From contig NZ_FNWE01000001.1 in the NCBI RefSeq assembly GCF_900104645.1, positions 69,765-133,764 on the forward strand: DNA of 64,000 nt, given 5' to 3'. Made by a program: the position numbers and the translations under genes. The notes under the pieces are model-generated. The model did not search any database. It was not told the origin of the DNA and saw only the letters and a list, made by a program, of their open reading frames with translations. This DNA comes from Alterileibacterium massiliense. Lineage in GTDB: Bacteria > Bacillota > Clostridia > Peptostreptococcales > Anaerovoracaceae. Positions 41,882 to 50,378 of the stretch are shown here, in pieces (within the stretch, counting starts at the first letter, position 1; each line of letters starts with the position of its first letter).

Positions 41882-43972
41882 ATGGCACAGGCAAAGTCCA
41901 AAACAACAAGAAAAAAGACCTTGATAATAGTAGAATCCCCCTCAAAGGGACGAGTTATATCAAAATATCTCGGTTCATCATATAAGGTAATGGCGTCGGA
42001 AGGACACATTAGAGATTTGCCGAAAAGCAGGCTCGGAGTTAAGATTGAAGAAAATTTCGAGCCGGATTATATAAATATAAGAGGAAAGGCAAAGACGATA
42101 AATAGCCTAAAGAAAGAAGCGGCGGGAGCAGGAAAAGTTCTGCTTGCGACAGACCCTGACCGTGAGGGAGAGGCAATATCATGGCAACTTGCATTTTTGC
42201 TCGGGATAGATCCCAAATCGAATTGCAGGGTTACCTTTAATGAGATAAATAAGGAAGCGGTAAAATCTGCCATAAAGAATCCAAGGCCTATCGATATGGG
42301 ACTTGTAGATGCTCAGCAGGCGAGAAGAGTACTCGATAGACTTGTTGGTTATCAGATAAGTCCACTGCTTTGGAAGAAGATAAAGCGTGGGCTAAGTGCT
42401 GGCAGGGTTCAAAGTGCAGCATTAAAAATTATCTGCGATAGAGAAAATGAAATAATAGATTTTAAACCAGAAGAATATTGGAATATAGATGCAAATTTTA
42501 AAGAGGGATTTACAGCAAGACTTACGAAGAAAAACAATAAGAATATAAAAATCTCATCTGAAAAAGAGGCTAAGGATGTTGAGACAGAGCTTGCAGGTTA
42601 TGAATATATTGTATCTGAAGTTAAAAGCTCAAAGAAAAAGAGCAGACCTTATGCACCATATACGACGAGCACAATGCAGCAAGATGCTTCTATTAGAATT
42701 AATTTCTCTACAAAAAAGACCATGAATATCGCACAGCAACTCTATGAGGGAGTTGATGTAAAAGGACTTGGAACGCAGGGACTTATAACCTATCATAGAA
42801 CAGACTCGGTTAGAATTTCTGATCAGGCGAAAAACTCAGCAAAAAAATATATAGAAGAAAATCTTGGCTCTGAATATTATTCTAATAATATTTATAAGAA
42901 CAAAAATAAGGCATCTCAAGATGCACATGAGGCGATAAGGCCGGTTGATGTTAGTCTAACGCCTGAAGATATAAAGGAATCTCTATCAAATGATCAATAT
43001 AAACTATACAATTTAGTATGGATTAGATTCCTTTCATCGCAGATGTCAACCTGCATTCATGATACAAAGCTTATAAAGATTAAGAATGGCAAATATCAGC
43101 TTAATGCTTCTGGCTCAAAGATGGAATTTGACGGCTTTAGAAGGATATATAAGACTGAGACAAAGGACGGCAATAACAATCTGCCTGATATTAACGAGGG
43201 AGAAAAGCTTGAATTTAAGGATATTAAATTAGAACAGAAATTCACAAGTCCGCCGCCAAGATATACTGAGGCATCTTTGGTAAAGGAGATGGAGGATAAA
43301 AACATAGGTCGCCCAAGCACTTATGCTTCCGTAATAACCACTCTTACTGGTAGAAGGTATGTTAAAAAAGAAAAGAAATCCTTGATTCCAACAGAGCTTG
43401 GATTTGATGTAATTACAATTTTGTCAGAATTTTTCACAGATATTGTAGATGTAAAATTTACGGGAGAGATGGAAGATAATCTTGACAAGATTGAATATAG
43501 CAATATACCGTGGAAAGAAGTTGTGTCCGACTTCTATGTGGATTTCGAGAAGGAACTCGAAATTGCAAACAAAGAGGCTGAGAGAATTGAGCAGAAAGTC
43601 GAGCTTACAGACGAGATTTGTGAAAAATGTGGAAAACCTATGGCTATAAAAGAGGGAAGATTTGGTAGATTCCTTGCCTGCACTGGTTATCCTGAGTGCA
43701 AAAACACAAAACCGATTGTTAAGAAAATTGGTGTAAAATGCCCTGAATGTGGCAGAGATTTGCTTGAGAAAAAATCGAGAAAGGGCAGGATATTCTACGG
43801 TTGCTCGGGTTATCCGGAATGTTCAGTTTCTTTCTGGGACGAACCGGTGGATAAAAAATGTCCTGAATGTGGAAGCCTTCTTCTCATAAAAAAAGGAAGG
43901 TCAAAGAAATTAAAATGCTCTAATCCTGAATGTAAATATACTGAGTCTTTAAAAAGCGATAAGAAAATGTAA
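41882..43972 (+). CDS. topA: DNA topoisomerase I
   Basis: This type IA topoisomerase relaxes negative supercoils. The Toprim start TLIIVESPSKGRVISKYLG, DPDREGEAISW, the region QARRVLDRLVGYQISPLLWKKI and the active-site segment GLITYHRTDS (catalytic tyrosine) are present. Three C-terminal zinc-ribbon repeats follow, each built on paired Cys (CEKCGKP ... CTGYPEC, CPECGRD ... CSGYPEC, CPECGSL ... CSNPEC). ATG 41882 is chosen because GGAGGAG is 5-6 nt upstream. hslV follows after 11 bp, as in the Bacillus topA-codY region but without the intervening genes. Confidence 0.97.
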   Translation: MAQAKSKTTRKKTLIIVESPSKGRVISKYLGSSYKVMASEGHIRDLPKSRLGVKIEENFEPDYINIRGKAKTINSLKKEAAGAGKVLLATDPDREGEAISWQLAFLLGIDPKSNCRVTFNEINKEAVKSAIKNPRPIDMGLVDAQQARRVLDRLVGYQISPLLWKKIKRGLSAGRVQSAALKIICDRENEIIDFKPEEYWNIDANFKEGFTARLTKKNNKNIKISSEKEAKDVETELAGYEYIVSEVKSSKKKSRPYAPYTTSTMQQDASIRINFSTKKTMNIAQQLYEGVDVKGLGTQGLITYHRTDSVRISDQAKNSAKKYIEENLGSEYYSNNIYKNKNKASQDAHEAIRPVDVSLTPEDIKESLSNDQYKLYNLVWIRFLSSQMSTCIHDTKLIKIKNGKYQLNASGSKMEFDGFRRIYKTETKDGNNNLPDINEGEKLEFKDIKLEQKFTSPPPRYTEASLVKEMEDKNIGRPSTYASVITTLTGRRYVKKEKKSLIPTELGFDVITILSEFFTDIVDVKFTGEMEDNLDKIEYSNIPWKEVVSDFYVDFEKELEIANKEAERIEQKVELTDEICEKCGKPMAIKEGRFGRFLACTGYPECKNTKPIVKKIGVKCPECGRDLLEKKSRKGRIFYGCSGYPECSVSFWDEPVDKKCPECGSLLLIKKGRSKKLKCSNPECKYTESLKSDKKM

Positions 43973-43983
43973 GGAGTATACAG

Positions 43984-44523
43984 ATGATAGAATTTCATGC
44001 GACAACAATTTGTGCGGTTATGAGGCCGGATGGTGACATATGTATAGGTGGCGACGGTCAGGTCACCATGGGTGAAACTGCCATAATGAAAAATGGTGCA
44101 AAAAAAGTAAAAAAGATTTATAACAATAAGGTGCTAACAGGTTTTGCGGGTTCAGTTGCAGATGCTTTTTCGCTCACAGATAAATTTGAAAAAAAGCTAA
44201 AGGAGCACGATGGCAATATAAAGAGGGCTGCAGTCGATTTGGCTCAAATATGGAGAAATGACAAGGCTGCACGAAATCTCGAAGCACTTATGATAGTAGC
44301 AGATAGAGATGAAATACTTGTAATATCTGGAAATGGTGAGGTAATTTCTCCAGATAAGAATGTTATAGCGATAGGGTCTGGCGGGAATTATGCCTACGCC
44401 GCTGCACAGGCTCTTTATGAGAATACAGAGCTTGATGCCGAATCCATAGTTAGAAAATCACTCGAAATTGCATCGAATATTTGCGTTTATACAAATGACA
44501 ATATATCAGTTGAAAAGCTTTAG
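43984..44523 (+). CDS. hslV: ATP-dependent protease peptidase subunit HslV
   Basis: HslV is the proteolytic chamber of the HslUV protease. The protein opens MIEFHATTICAVMRP; the threonine after HA is the expected nucleophile, so a short propeptide must be removed. GGDGQVTMGETAIMKNGAKKVKKI and LTGFAGSVADAFSL are diagnostic, and the length of 179 residues is normal. AAGGAG precedes the ATG. It is in an operon with topA upstream and hslU downstream. Confidence 0.97.
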   Translation: MIEFHATTICAVMRPDGDICIGGDGQVTMGETAIMKNGAKKVKKIYNNKVLTGFAGSVADAFSLTDKFEKKLKEHDGNIKRAAVDLAQIWRNDKAARNLEALMIVADRDEILVISGNGEVISPDKNVIAIGSGGNYAYAAAQALYENTELDAESIVRKSLEIASNICVYTNDNISVEKL

Positions 44524-44560
44524 GCATATTTAGATATGGACTGAAATAATGGAGGAGAAA

Positions 44561-45991
44561 ATGGCTACAAATATTAAGAATATGACTCCTAAGCAAATTG
44601 TGGCAGAGCTTGATAAATATATAATAGGGCAAGATGAGGCAAAAAAATCTGTAGCGATAGCACTTAGGAATAGATATAGAAGAAATAAGTTAACCGAAGA
44701 GATGAAAGAGGAGATAACGCCCAAAAATATATTGATGATTGGTCCGACGGGTGTTGGTAAAACAGAGATAGCAAGAAGGCTTGCAAGGATAATGGACGCA
44801 CCCTTTGTCAAGGTTGAGGCGACAAAATTTACAGAGGTTGGTTATGTCGGTAGAGATGTTGACTCAATGGTTAGAGACCTTGCAGAGGCTTCGATAAGGC
44901 TGACAAAGCAAAAGAGAATAGATGAAAAGCTTGATGCTGCAGATAAAATTGCTGAAGATTTAATAGTTCAAGCAATTATCCCAGGAAAGGAAAAGAAAAA
45001 GAAAGGTAGCTCACCATTAGATGCCTTTGCAAACAGCGGAGGATACAAGAGCCAAAAGCAGGAATATGAAGAAAAGAAAGCTTCCGAGGCGGGCAATAAA
45101 GAGAGTCAGGATGTTATTCTTGCTAGAGAGCAGGTTAGAAAAGATTTGAAAGATGGAAAGCTTGAGAATCAATATATAGAGATAGAGGTAGAAGATAAGC
45201 CTCGCTCAAACCAGCTTGATATGCAAAATGAGGGAGTCAGCATAGCAATTGGGAATATTTTTGGAGACATGATGCCAAAACGCACCAAAAAGAGAAAGGT
45301 TAAGGTAAGTGAAGCCAGAAAGATTTTAAGAGAGCAGGAAGCACAAAATCTCATAGACATGGACGAGGTTATCGATGAAGCACTAAAGAATGCTGAACAA
45401 AATGGAATAATTTTTATCGATGAGATTGACAAGATAGCGTCGGGACATTCTGTAAATTCTTCATCTGCCGATGTTTCGAGAGAGGGCGTGCAAAGAGATA
45501 TATTACCTATCGTAGAGGGGAGCGTTGTCAACACTAAGCATGGCCCTATAAAGACAGACCATATGTTATTCATAGGAGCCGGAGCCTTCCATGTATCAAA
45601 GCCGTCGGATTTAATTCCTGAGCTTCAGGGAAGATTCCCTATAAATGTTGAGCTTAAAAATCTTGACAAGGAAGATTTTAAAAAAATACTCACGGTACCT
45701 GAGAATGCCGTTACAAAACAGCAAAAGGCCCTCCTTGAGACAGATGGAGCTATAATAGACTTTACTGATGATGCCATCGACGAAATCGCTGAAATGGCAT
45801 ATCTAATGAATCAGGAAACTGAAAATATAGGAGCTAGAAGGCTAAATACAATTCTTGAAATTCTTTTGGAAGACATAAGTTTTGAACTTCCTGACGAAAA
45901 AATCGATAAAATTACGATCGATAGAGAAAAGGTCAAGGAGAAATTCCGTGAAAAGATAAGGGAAGTTGATGTAGAAAAATATATTTTATAA
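44561..45991 (+). CDS. hslU: HslU ATPase subunit of the HslUV protease
   Basis: This AAA+ unfoldase feeds HslV. Present are TPKQIVAELDKYIIGQDEAKK, Walker A GPTGVGKTEIARRL, the pore/entry segment KFTEVGYVGRDVDSM, the intermediate domain, Walker [12 protein letters not shown], and sensor ELQGRFPINVEL. ATG 44561 is chosen because GGAGGAG lies at 44551-44557; the in-frame ATG at 44549 would sit at that ribosome binding site. About 476 residues. Confidence 0.97.
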   Translation: MATNIKNMTPKQIVAELDKYIIGQDEAKKSVAIALRNRYRRNKLTEEMKEEITPKNILMIGPTGVGKTEIARRLARIMDAPFVKVEATKFTEVGYVGRDVDSMVRDLAEASIRLTKQKRIDEKLDAADKIAEDLIVQAIIPGKEKKKKGSSPLDAFANSGGYKSQKQEYEEKKASEAGNKESQDVILAREQVRKDLKDGKLENQYIEIEVEDKPRSNQLDMQNEGVSIAIGNIFGDMMPKRTKKRKVKVSEARKILREQEAQNLIDMDEVIDEALKNAEQNGIIFIDEIDKIASGHSVNSSSADVSREGVQRDILPIVEGSVVNTKHGPIKTDHMLFIGAGAFHVSKPSDLIPELQGRFPINVELKNLDKEDFKKILTVPENAVTKQQKALLETDGAIIDFTDDAIDEIAEMAYLMNQETENIGARRLNTILEILLEDISFELPDEKIDKITIDREKVKEKFREKIREVDVEKYIL

Positions 45992-45993
45992 TT

Positions 45994-46626
45994 ATGATTT
46001 TATATAAAACCATATATGATGAAGCAGAAACAGAGCTTGAAATTAATAAATCTAAATTCATTACAAATATAAAACCTGTGAACGGTTATGAAGAAGCTCA
46101 GGAGTTTATATCTGAAATTAAAATAAGATATAAAGACGCAACTCACAATGTACCTGCACTGGTATGCGGTGAAAAACAAAATATTCAATGGGAGAGTGAC
46201 GACGGCGAGCCATCTGGGACATCAGGGCCACCAATATTAAGGATGATGGTTTCGCTGGGATTGACAAATTCGGTAATCGTGGTTACAAGATATTTTGGTG
46301 GTAAACTTCTAGGTACAGGAGGACTTGTAAGAGCGTACTCTGAATCTGCTAGAAAGGCAATTGATACTGCGGGGATAGGTATTGTAAAAGAAAAAATTAT
46401 TCATACCTATATTATAGACTACTCAATGCTTGGAAAGATAAGCAATGCTGAAAAAGATGGTCTTTTTAATATTATATCAACGGAGTATAGAGACAAGGTG
46501 TCTTTGGAATTATCGGTTGATACAGAAAATTCTAAAGCATTAAAATCCTTAGTTCAAAATATTTGCTCTGGGAGAGAGTTGCTAACAAAAAGCAGGGTAG
46601 AGATGATAAAGGAAAGGCTTGTCTAA
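45994..46626 (+). CDS. YigZ/IMPACT family protein
   Basis: The 210-residue protein has the UPF0029 N-terminal block INKSKFITNIKPVNGYEEAQEFISEIK, ATHNVPALVCGEK, SDDGEPSGTSGPPIL, and VVTRYFGGKLLGTGGLVRAYSESARKAID, which are diagnostic of YigZ/IMPACT. A C-terminal DUF1949-like domain follows. Its function is not established. It starts 2 bp after the hslU stop without a clear Shine-Dalgarno, consistent with coupled translation. Confidence 0.93.
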   Translation: MILYKTIYDEAETELEINKSKFITNIKPVNGYEEAQEFISEIKIRYKDATHNVPALVCGEKQNIQWESDDGEPSGTSGPPILRMMVSLGLTNSVIVVTRYFGGKLLGTGGLVRAYSESARKAIDTAGIGIVKEKIIHTYIIDYSMLGKISNAEKDGLFNIISTEYRDKVSLELSVDTENSKALKSLVQNICSGRELLTKSRVEMIKERLV

Positions 46627-46748
46627 GCTATCAAGTTCAATAAAGCACATGACTTTACTTGCATATGGTTTAACTAATTTTACTGGCATATGATTTAGCA
46701 GGAATAAGCAAGTCCAGAGTGATAAAATAAAAAAGCAAAAATAAAATA

Positions 46749-46777
46749 TTGACACAAAATATCATATGTGGTATTAT
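46749..46777 (+). promoter_or_regulatory. Promoter of the tRNA cluster
   Basis: TTGACA at 46749-46754 and TATTAT at 46772-46777, with an extended TGG, are exactly 17 bp apart, 25 bp before the first tRNA. Confidence 0.82.
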
Positions 46778-46802
46778 CATCGTTGCAGTCGGAAACTGCT
46801 CA

Positions 46803-46878
46803 GGACGCATAGCTCAGCTGGGAGAGCACCTGCCTTACAAGCAGGGGGTCATAGGTTCGAGCCCTATTGCGTCCACCA
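46803..46878 (+). tRNA. tRNA-Val (TAC)
   Basis: The acceptor GGACGCA/TGCGTCC, anticodon loop CTTACAA in stem CCTGC/GCAGG and T-loop GGTTCGAGCCC are intact. CCA is encoded. First gene of the 16-tRNA cluster. Confidence 0.97.
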
Positions 46879-46881
46879 TAT

Positions 46882-46958
46882 GGCCGGGTAGTTCAGCTGG
46901 TTAGAATGCCAGCCTGTCACGCTGGAGGTCGTCGGTTCGAGCCCGATCCCGGTCGCCA
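46882..46958 (+). tRNA. tRNA-Asp (GTC)
   Basis: Acceptor GGCCGGG/CCCGGTC, discriminator G and anticodon loop CTGTCAC in stem CCAGC/GCTGG are present. CCA is encoded. Confidence 0.97.
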
Positions 46959-46991
46959 TTTTTTTAACCACCAAGGCTATCAAGAAGATAT

Positions 46992-47066
<75 letters not shown>

Positions 47067-47072
47067 ATATAT

Positions 47073-47157
47073 CGAGGGATTCCCGAGTGGCCAAAGGGGG
47101 CGGACTGTAAATCCGTTAGCTTTGCTTTCGATGGTTCGAATCCATCTCCCTCGACCA
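47073..47157 (+). tRNA. tRNA-Tyr (GTA), with a C1-G72 end pair
   Basis: This is a class II tRNA with a long variable arm and anticodon loop CTGTAAA. The acceptor CGAGGGA pairs with TCCCTCG, giving C1-G72 and discriminator A; bacterial tRNA-Tyr usually has G1-C72. CCA is encoded. Confidence 0.95.
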
Positions 47158-47166
47158 ATATAATAT

Positions 47167-47241
47167 GCGGAAGTGGCTCAGGGGTAGAGCATCGCCTTGC
47201 CAAGGCGAGGGTCGCGAGTTCGAATCTCGTCTTCCGCTCCA
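47167..47241 (+). tRNA. tRNA-Gly (GCC)
   Basis: Acceptor GCGGAAG/CTTCCGC and anticodon loop TTGCCAA in stem TCGCC/GGCGA are present. CCA is encoded. Confidence 0.97.
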
Positions 47242-47245
47242 ATGT

Positions 47246-47319
<74 letters not shown>

Positions 47320-47364
47320 TTTTTTACAATAAAGTAGGCATTTGTCAAGTTAGATGCGAGTCAT

Positions 47365-47441
47365 GGGCCCGTAGCTCAGCTGGATAGAGCAACGGCCTTC
47401 TAAGCCGTGTGTCTGGAGTTCGAATCTCCACGGGCTCACCA
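47365..47441 (+). tRNA. tRNA-Arg (TCT)
   Basis: Acceptor GGGCCCG/CGGGCTC, with one G-U pair, and anticodon loop CTTCTAA in stem ACGGC/GCCGT are present. CCA is encoded. Confidence 0.97.
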
Positions 47442-47465
47442 TAATTTATTTATAACCCTTAATGA

Positions 47466-47541
47466 TGGGGTATGGCCAAGTGGTCAAGGCAACAGACTTT
47501 GACTCTGTGATTCGCAGGTTCGACTCCTGCTACCCCAGCCA
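47466..47541 (+). tRNA. tRNA-Gln (TTG)
   Basis: The acceptor TGGGGTA/TACCCCA with the U1-A72 end typical of bacterial tRNA-Gln and anticodon loop CTTTGAC are present. CCA is encoded. Confidence 0.97.
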
Positions 47542-47545
47542 ACTT

Positions 47546-47621
47546 GACCCATTAGCTCAGGCGGTAGAGCACTTGACTTTTAATCAAGGTGTCCGGAGTT
47601 CGAGTCTCCGATGGGTCACCA
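47546..47621 (+). tRNA. tRNA-Lys (TTT)
   Basis: Acceptor GACCCAT/ATGGGTC and anticodon loop CTTTTAA in stem CTTGA/TCAAG are present. CCA is encoded. It is a substrate of the LysS described above. Confidence 0.97.
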
Positions 47622-47625
47622 ATTT

Positions 47626-47714
<89 letters not shown>

Positions 47715-47746
47715 AAGGTGGAGTAGCAAAGGTAGTTCGTTCATAA

Positions 47747-47839
47747 GGAGAAGTACTCAAGAGGCTGAAGAGGACGGTTTGCTAAACCGTTAGGGTTCGA
47801 ATACGGGCCGCAGGGGTTCGAATCCCCTCTTCTCCGCCA
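47747..47839 (+). tRNA. tRNA-Ser (GCT)
   Basis: Class II tRNA with acceptor GGAGAAG/CTTCTCC, anticodon loop TTGCTAA, a long variable arm and discriminator G. CCA is encoded. A 32-bp spacer separates it from the preceding tRNA-Ser. Confidence 0.97.
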
Positions 47840-47854
47840 CTATTTATTTGATGT

Positions 47855-47930
47855 AGGGGTATAGCTCAGTTGGTAGAGCAGCGGTCTCCAAAACCGCGTG
47901 CCGTGGGTTCAAGTCCTACTGCCCCTGCCA
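47855..47930 (+). tRNA. tRNA-Trp (CCA)
   Basis: Acceptor AGGGGTA/TGCCCCT, discriminator G and anticodon loop CTCCAAA in stem GCGGT/ACCGC are present. CCA is encoded. Confidence 0.97.
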
Positions 47931-47936
47931 CACTAA

Positions 47937-48013
47937 CGGGGTGTAGCGCAGCTTGGTAGCGCAACTGGTTTGGGACCAGTGGGCCGCGGGTTCAAATCCT
48001 GCCACCCCGACCA
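47937..48013 (+). tRNA. tRNA-Pro (TGG), copy 1
   Basis: Acceptor CGGGGTG/CACCCCG and anticodon loop TTTGGGA in stem ACTGG/CCAGT are present. CCA is encoded. It is identical in sequence to the copy 121 bp downstream. Confidence 0.97.
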
Positions 48014-48057
48014 ATAGAAACCAATATAAATTTAAATATTTGACTCTTTGGTGACAA

Positions 48058-48134
48058 CGGGGTGTAGCGCAGCTTGGTAGCGCAACTGGTTTGGGACCAG
48101 TGGGCCGCGGGTTCAAATCCTGCCACCCCGACCA
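48058..48134 (+). tRNA. tRNA-Pro (TGG), copy 2
   Basis: A second identical tRNA-Pro gene; the two differ only in the flanking spacer. It looks like a recent tandem duplication. Confidence 0.97.
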
Positions 48135-48155
48135 CATATCTATATGATATTTTGT

Positions 48156-48232
48156 GGGCCATTAGCTCAGTTGGTCAGAGCATCCGGCTCATAACCGGCA
48201 GGTCCTGGGTTCAAGTCCCCGATGGCCCACCA
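48156..48232 (+). tRNA. tRNA with CAT anticodon (elongator Met or lysidine-type Ile2)
   Basis: Anticodon loop CTCATAA and acceptor GGGCCAT/ATGGCCC are present, with CCA encoded. It is not an obvious initiator. C4-G69 and C5-G68 pairs and the GGCTCATAACCGG arm resemble tRNA-Ile2, the TilS substrate, but elongator tRNA-Met of some Clostridia is also similar. Confidence 0.9.
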
Positions 48233-48266
48233 ATAATTTAATAAAGAGATTTTACAATCGAAATTT

Positions 48267-48342
48267 GCCCAGATAGCTCAGTTGGTAGAGCAAGGGACTG
48301 AAAATCCCTGTGTCCTTGGTTCGATTCCGAGTCTGGGCACCA
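48267..48342 (+). tRNA. tRNA-Phe (GAA)
   Basis: Acceptor GCCCAGA/TCTGGGC and anticodon loop CTGAAAA in stem AGGGA/TCCCT are present. CCA is encoded. It is the last gene of the cluster, directly before the terminator. Confidence 0.97.
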
Positions 48343-48346
48343 TGAG

Positions 48347-48390
48347 AAGCACCAATGATGTATTAAACACATTGGTGTTTCTTATTTTTA
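48347..48390 (+). terminator. Terminator of the tRNA cluster
   Basis: AAGCACCAATG and CATTGGTGTTT form an 11-bp stem, with one wobble, around a 12-nt loop, followed by CTTATTTTTA. Confidence 0.88.
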
Positions 48391-48410
48391 ATAATAAATT
48401 CTGATATAAT
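48382..48410 (+). promoter_or_regulatory. Putative promoter of the first YibE/F gene
   Basis: The extended -10 TGATATAAT, with TATAAT at 48405-48410, has only a weak -35 (TTATTT), about 69 bp before the start codon. Confidence 0.4.
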
Positions 48411-48478
48411 ATGATGAAGTTTTAATATGTTCTTATATCGGGCATTTATATGATAAAAGGTATAGGCGGAGGATTGAG

Positions 48479-49639
48479 ATGAATAAGCACAGCAAACTGC
48501 AAAAAGCTCTCCTGTGGATTATAGTAGTGCTTGTTTCAGCAATTATAATCATAGTTGGAAGCAAGAAAACAACCAAAAATATCGACTTTTTTAAATATGA
48601 TAGCAATGTAACAGAGCACGCTGTTGTAACATCTGTAGGTAAAAAAACAATTCATGAGAGAAGTCAGGGAACAGATGTAACAACAAAGGACTATGAGATC
48701 GCTTTTAAATGCAAAATACTCTCAGGAAAACATAAGAATGAAATTGTAAATGCGGTGCAGACAAAGAGCTCAAATTATGCCTTAACTGCAAAAGTAAAGA
48801 TTGTAGAAAATGGAGATAGGGTCCTTCTCACTGACAGCGGTGGGTGGCAATTTGTAGATTATTATAGACTTGATAAGATAGGTATACTTGCTATTATTTT
48901 TGCAATAGGACTTATCATTATCGGTCTAAAAAAAGGAATAAATGCTCTAATTTCACTGACATTTACAGCCTTATTTGTATTTTGCGTTTTCCTCCCATGG
49001 ATAATGAATGGATATAATATTTATTTGGGGATTTTGTTAACTTGCACATTTACCATTGTTATGACATTGCTTCTTATAGAGGGTGCTACAAAAAAATCTC
49101 TAGTAACTATGCTAGGCTGTTTTGCTGGAACGGGAATGGCTGCTCTTGTAACATATATATCAAATATATTTTTGCATTTGACGGGAATGACTGATGAGCA
49201 TTCTATTTATATAACGATGCTTTTTCCTGATAAGCCAATAGATTTGGTTGCTTTAGTTTTCTCTGGAATAATAATTGGAGCACTCGGAGCGATAATGGAT
49301 GTGGCTATGGACATTTCATCTTCTCTAAATGAAATAGTAATTCATGTTCCCGATATAAAATTTACAGAGCTATTTAGGAGCGGAATGAGAATTGGCAGGG
49401 ATATAATGGGAACGATGTCTAACACGCTTATACTGGCTTATATTGGTAGCTCTGTGACCGATATAATGCTACTTATAACTTATTCTTCTTCCATTGTCGA
49501 GCTTGCGAATAGAGAGGTTATAATAGCGGATATGCTTCAGGCTCTGGCAGGGAGCATGGCAATACTTCTAACCGTACCATTTACCGTTGTACTTGCAGGA
49601 ATTGTCTATCTTGGTAAGAGGAGGATAAAAAAGGCTTAA
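48479..49639 (+). CDS. YibE/F family membrane protein
   Basis: The 386-residue protein has an N-terminal anchor (LLWIIVVLVSAIIIIVG), an extracytoplasmic beta-rich region (residues about 35-130, NVTEHAVVTSVG ... VLLTDSGGW), and about seven transmembrane segments. The family block GALGAIMDVAMDISSSLNEI ... MRIGRDIMGTMSNTLILAYIGSS is clear. The function of YibE/F is unknown; transport has been suggested. GGAGG precedes the ATG. Its stop abuts the tdk ATG directly, so the two are one translation unit. Confidence 0.9.
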   Translation: MNKHSKLQKALLWIIVVLVSAIIIIVGSKKTTKNIDFFKYDSNVTEHAVVTSVGKKTIHERSQGTDVTTKDYEIAFKCKILSGKHKNEIVNAVQTKSSNYALTAKVKIVENGDRVLLTDSGGWQFVDYYRLDKIGILAIIFAIGLIIIGLKKGINALISLTFTALFVFCVFLPWIMNGYNIYLGILLTCTFTIVMTLLLIEGATKKSLVTMLGCFAGTGMAALVTYISNIFLHLTGMTDEHSIYITMLFPDKPIDLVALVFSGIIIGALGAIMDVAMDISSSLNEIVIHVPDIKFTELFRSGMRIGRDIMGTMSNTLILAYIGSSVTDIMLLITYSSSIVELANREVIIADMLQALAGSMAILLTVPFTVVLAGIVYLGKRRIKKA

Positions 49640-50254
49640 ATGGCACAATTATATTATAGATATAGCACCATGAACGCGGGAAAGTCGCTTGAACTGATAA
49701 AAGTTGCTCATAATTATGAAGAAAGAGGGAAAAAAGTTCTCTGCCTAGCACCGGTGCTAAATGAAAGCGATAAATCAGGAATCATTAATTCGAGAATTGG
49801 CCTTAAGAGGGATGCAATTTCGGTTAAAGACGATACAAATATTTTAAAATTATTTATGCGAATTTCGGAAAAGGAAAAACCGGACTGCGTACTTGTAGAC
49901 GAATGTCAATTTCTGAAAAAACATCATATTCTTGAACTTGCAGAAATTGTCGACACCTTTGACATACCAGTTCTCGCCTATGGACTAAAAAATGATTTTA
50001 AAAATGAGTTATTTGAAGGCTCATATTACTTGCTCATCTATGCAGATAAGATTGAAGAAATAAAGACAATCTGCTGGTGCGGAAGAAAAGCTACAATGGT
50101 TGCAAGAATTATAGATGGTAAAATAAAAAGAAGCGGTGAGCAGGTCTTGGTAGGCGGAAATGAGATGTATGTGTCATTATGCAGGAAGCATTATATGGAC
50201 GGCAGGATCGGTCATGGGCTTATAAAGGAGATAAAAAATAAAGAGATCAAATAA
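49640..50254 (+). CDS. tdk: Thymidine kinase
   Basis: This type II thymidine kinase makes dTMP in salvage. The start YRYSTMNAGKSLELIKVAHNYEERG contains the P-loop (MNAGKS), followed by CVLVDECQFL with the catalytic-base region, the lasso segment, two zinc cysteine pairs (CWCG and a C-terminal CxxH region), and 204 residues in total. It starts immediately after the preceding YibE/F stop (TAA-ATG). The next YibE/F frame opens inside its last codons in another frame. Confidence 0.94.
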   Translation: MAQLYYRYSTMNAGKSLELIKVAHNYEERGKKVLCLAPVLNESDKSGIINSRIGLKRDAISVKDDTNILKLFMRISEKEKPDCVLVDECQFLKKHHILELAEIVDTFDIPVLAYGLKNDFKNELFEGSYYLLIYADKIEEIKTICWCGRKATMVARIIDGKIKRSGEQVLVGGNEMYVSLCRKHYMDGRIGHGLIKEIKNKEIK

Positions 50255-50378
50255 TAGTATTTTAAATTCAGAAAATTCAAAAGATAAATTATTAGCGAAT
50301 GCAAATAATTCAAAAGCAAATTTATTAGCAAATGCAAAAGAAAAAAAGACTAAGATTTTAAGGCTTTTAATCTCTATA

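Noticed and set aside
44549-44560. Earlier hslU start at ATG 44549
   Set aside because: GGAGGAG at 44551-44557 is the ribosome binding site for ATG 44561 and would lie inside the coding region.
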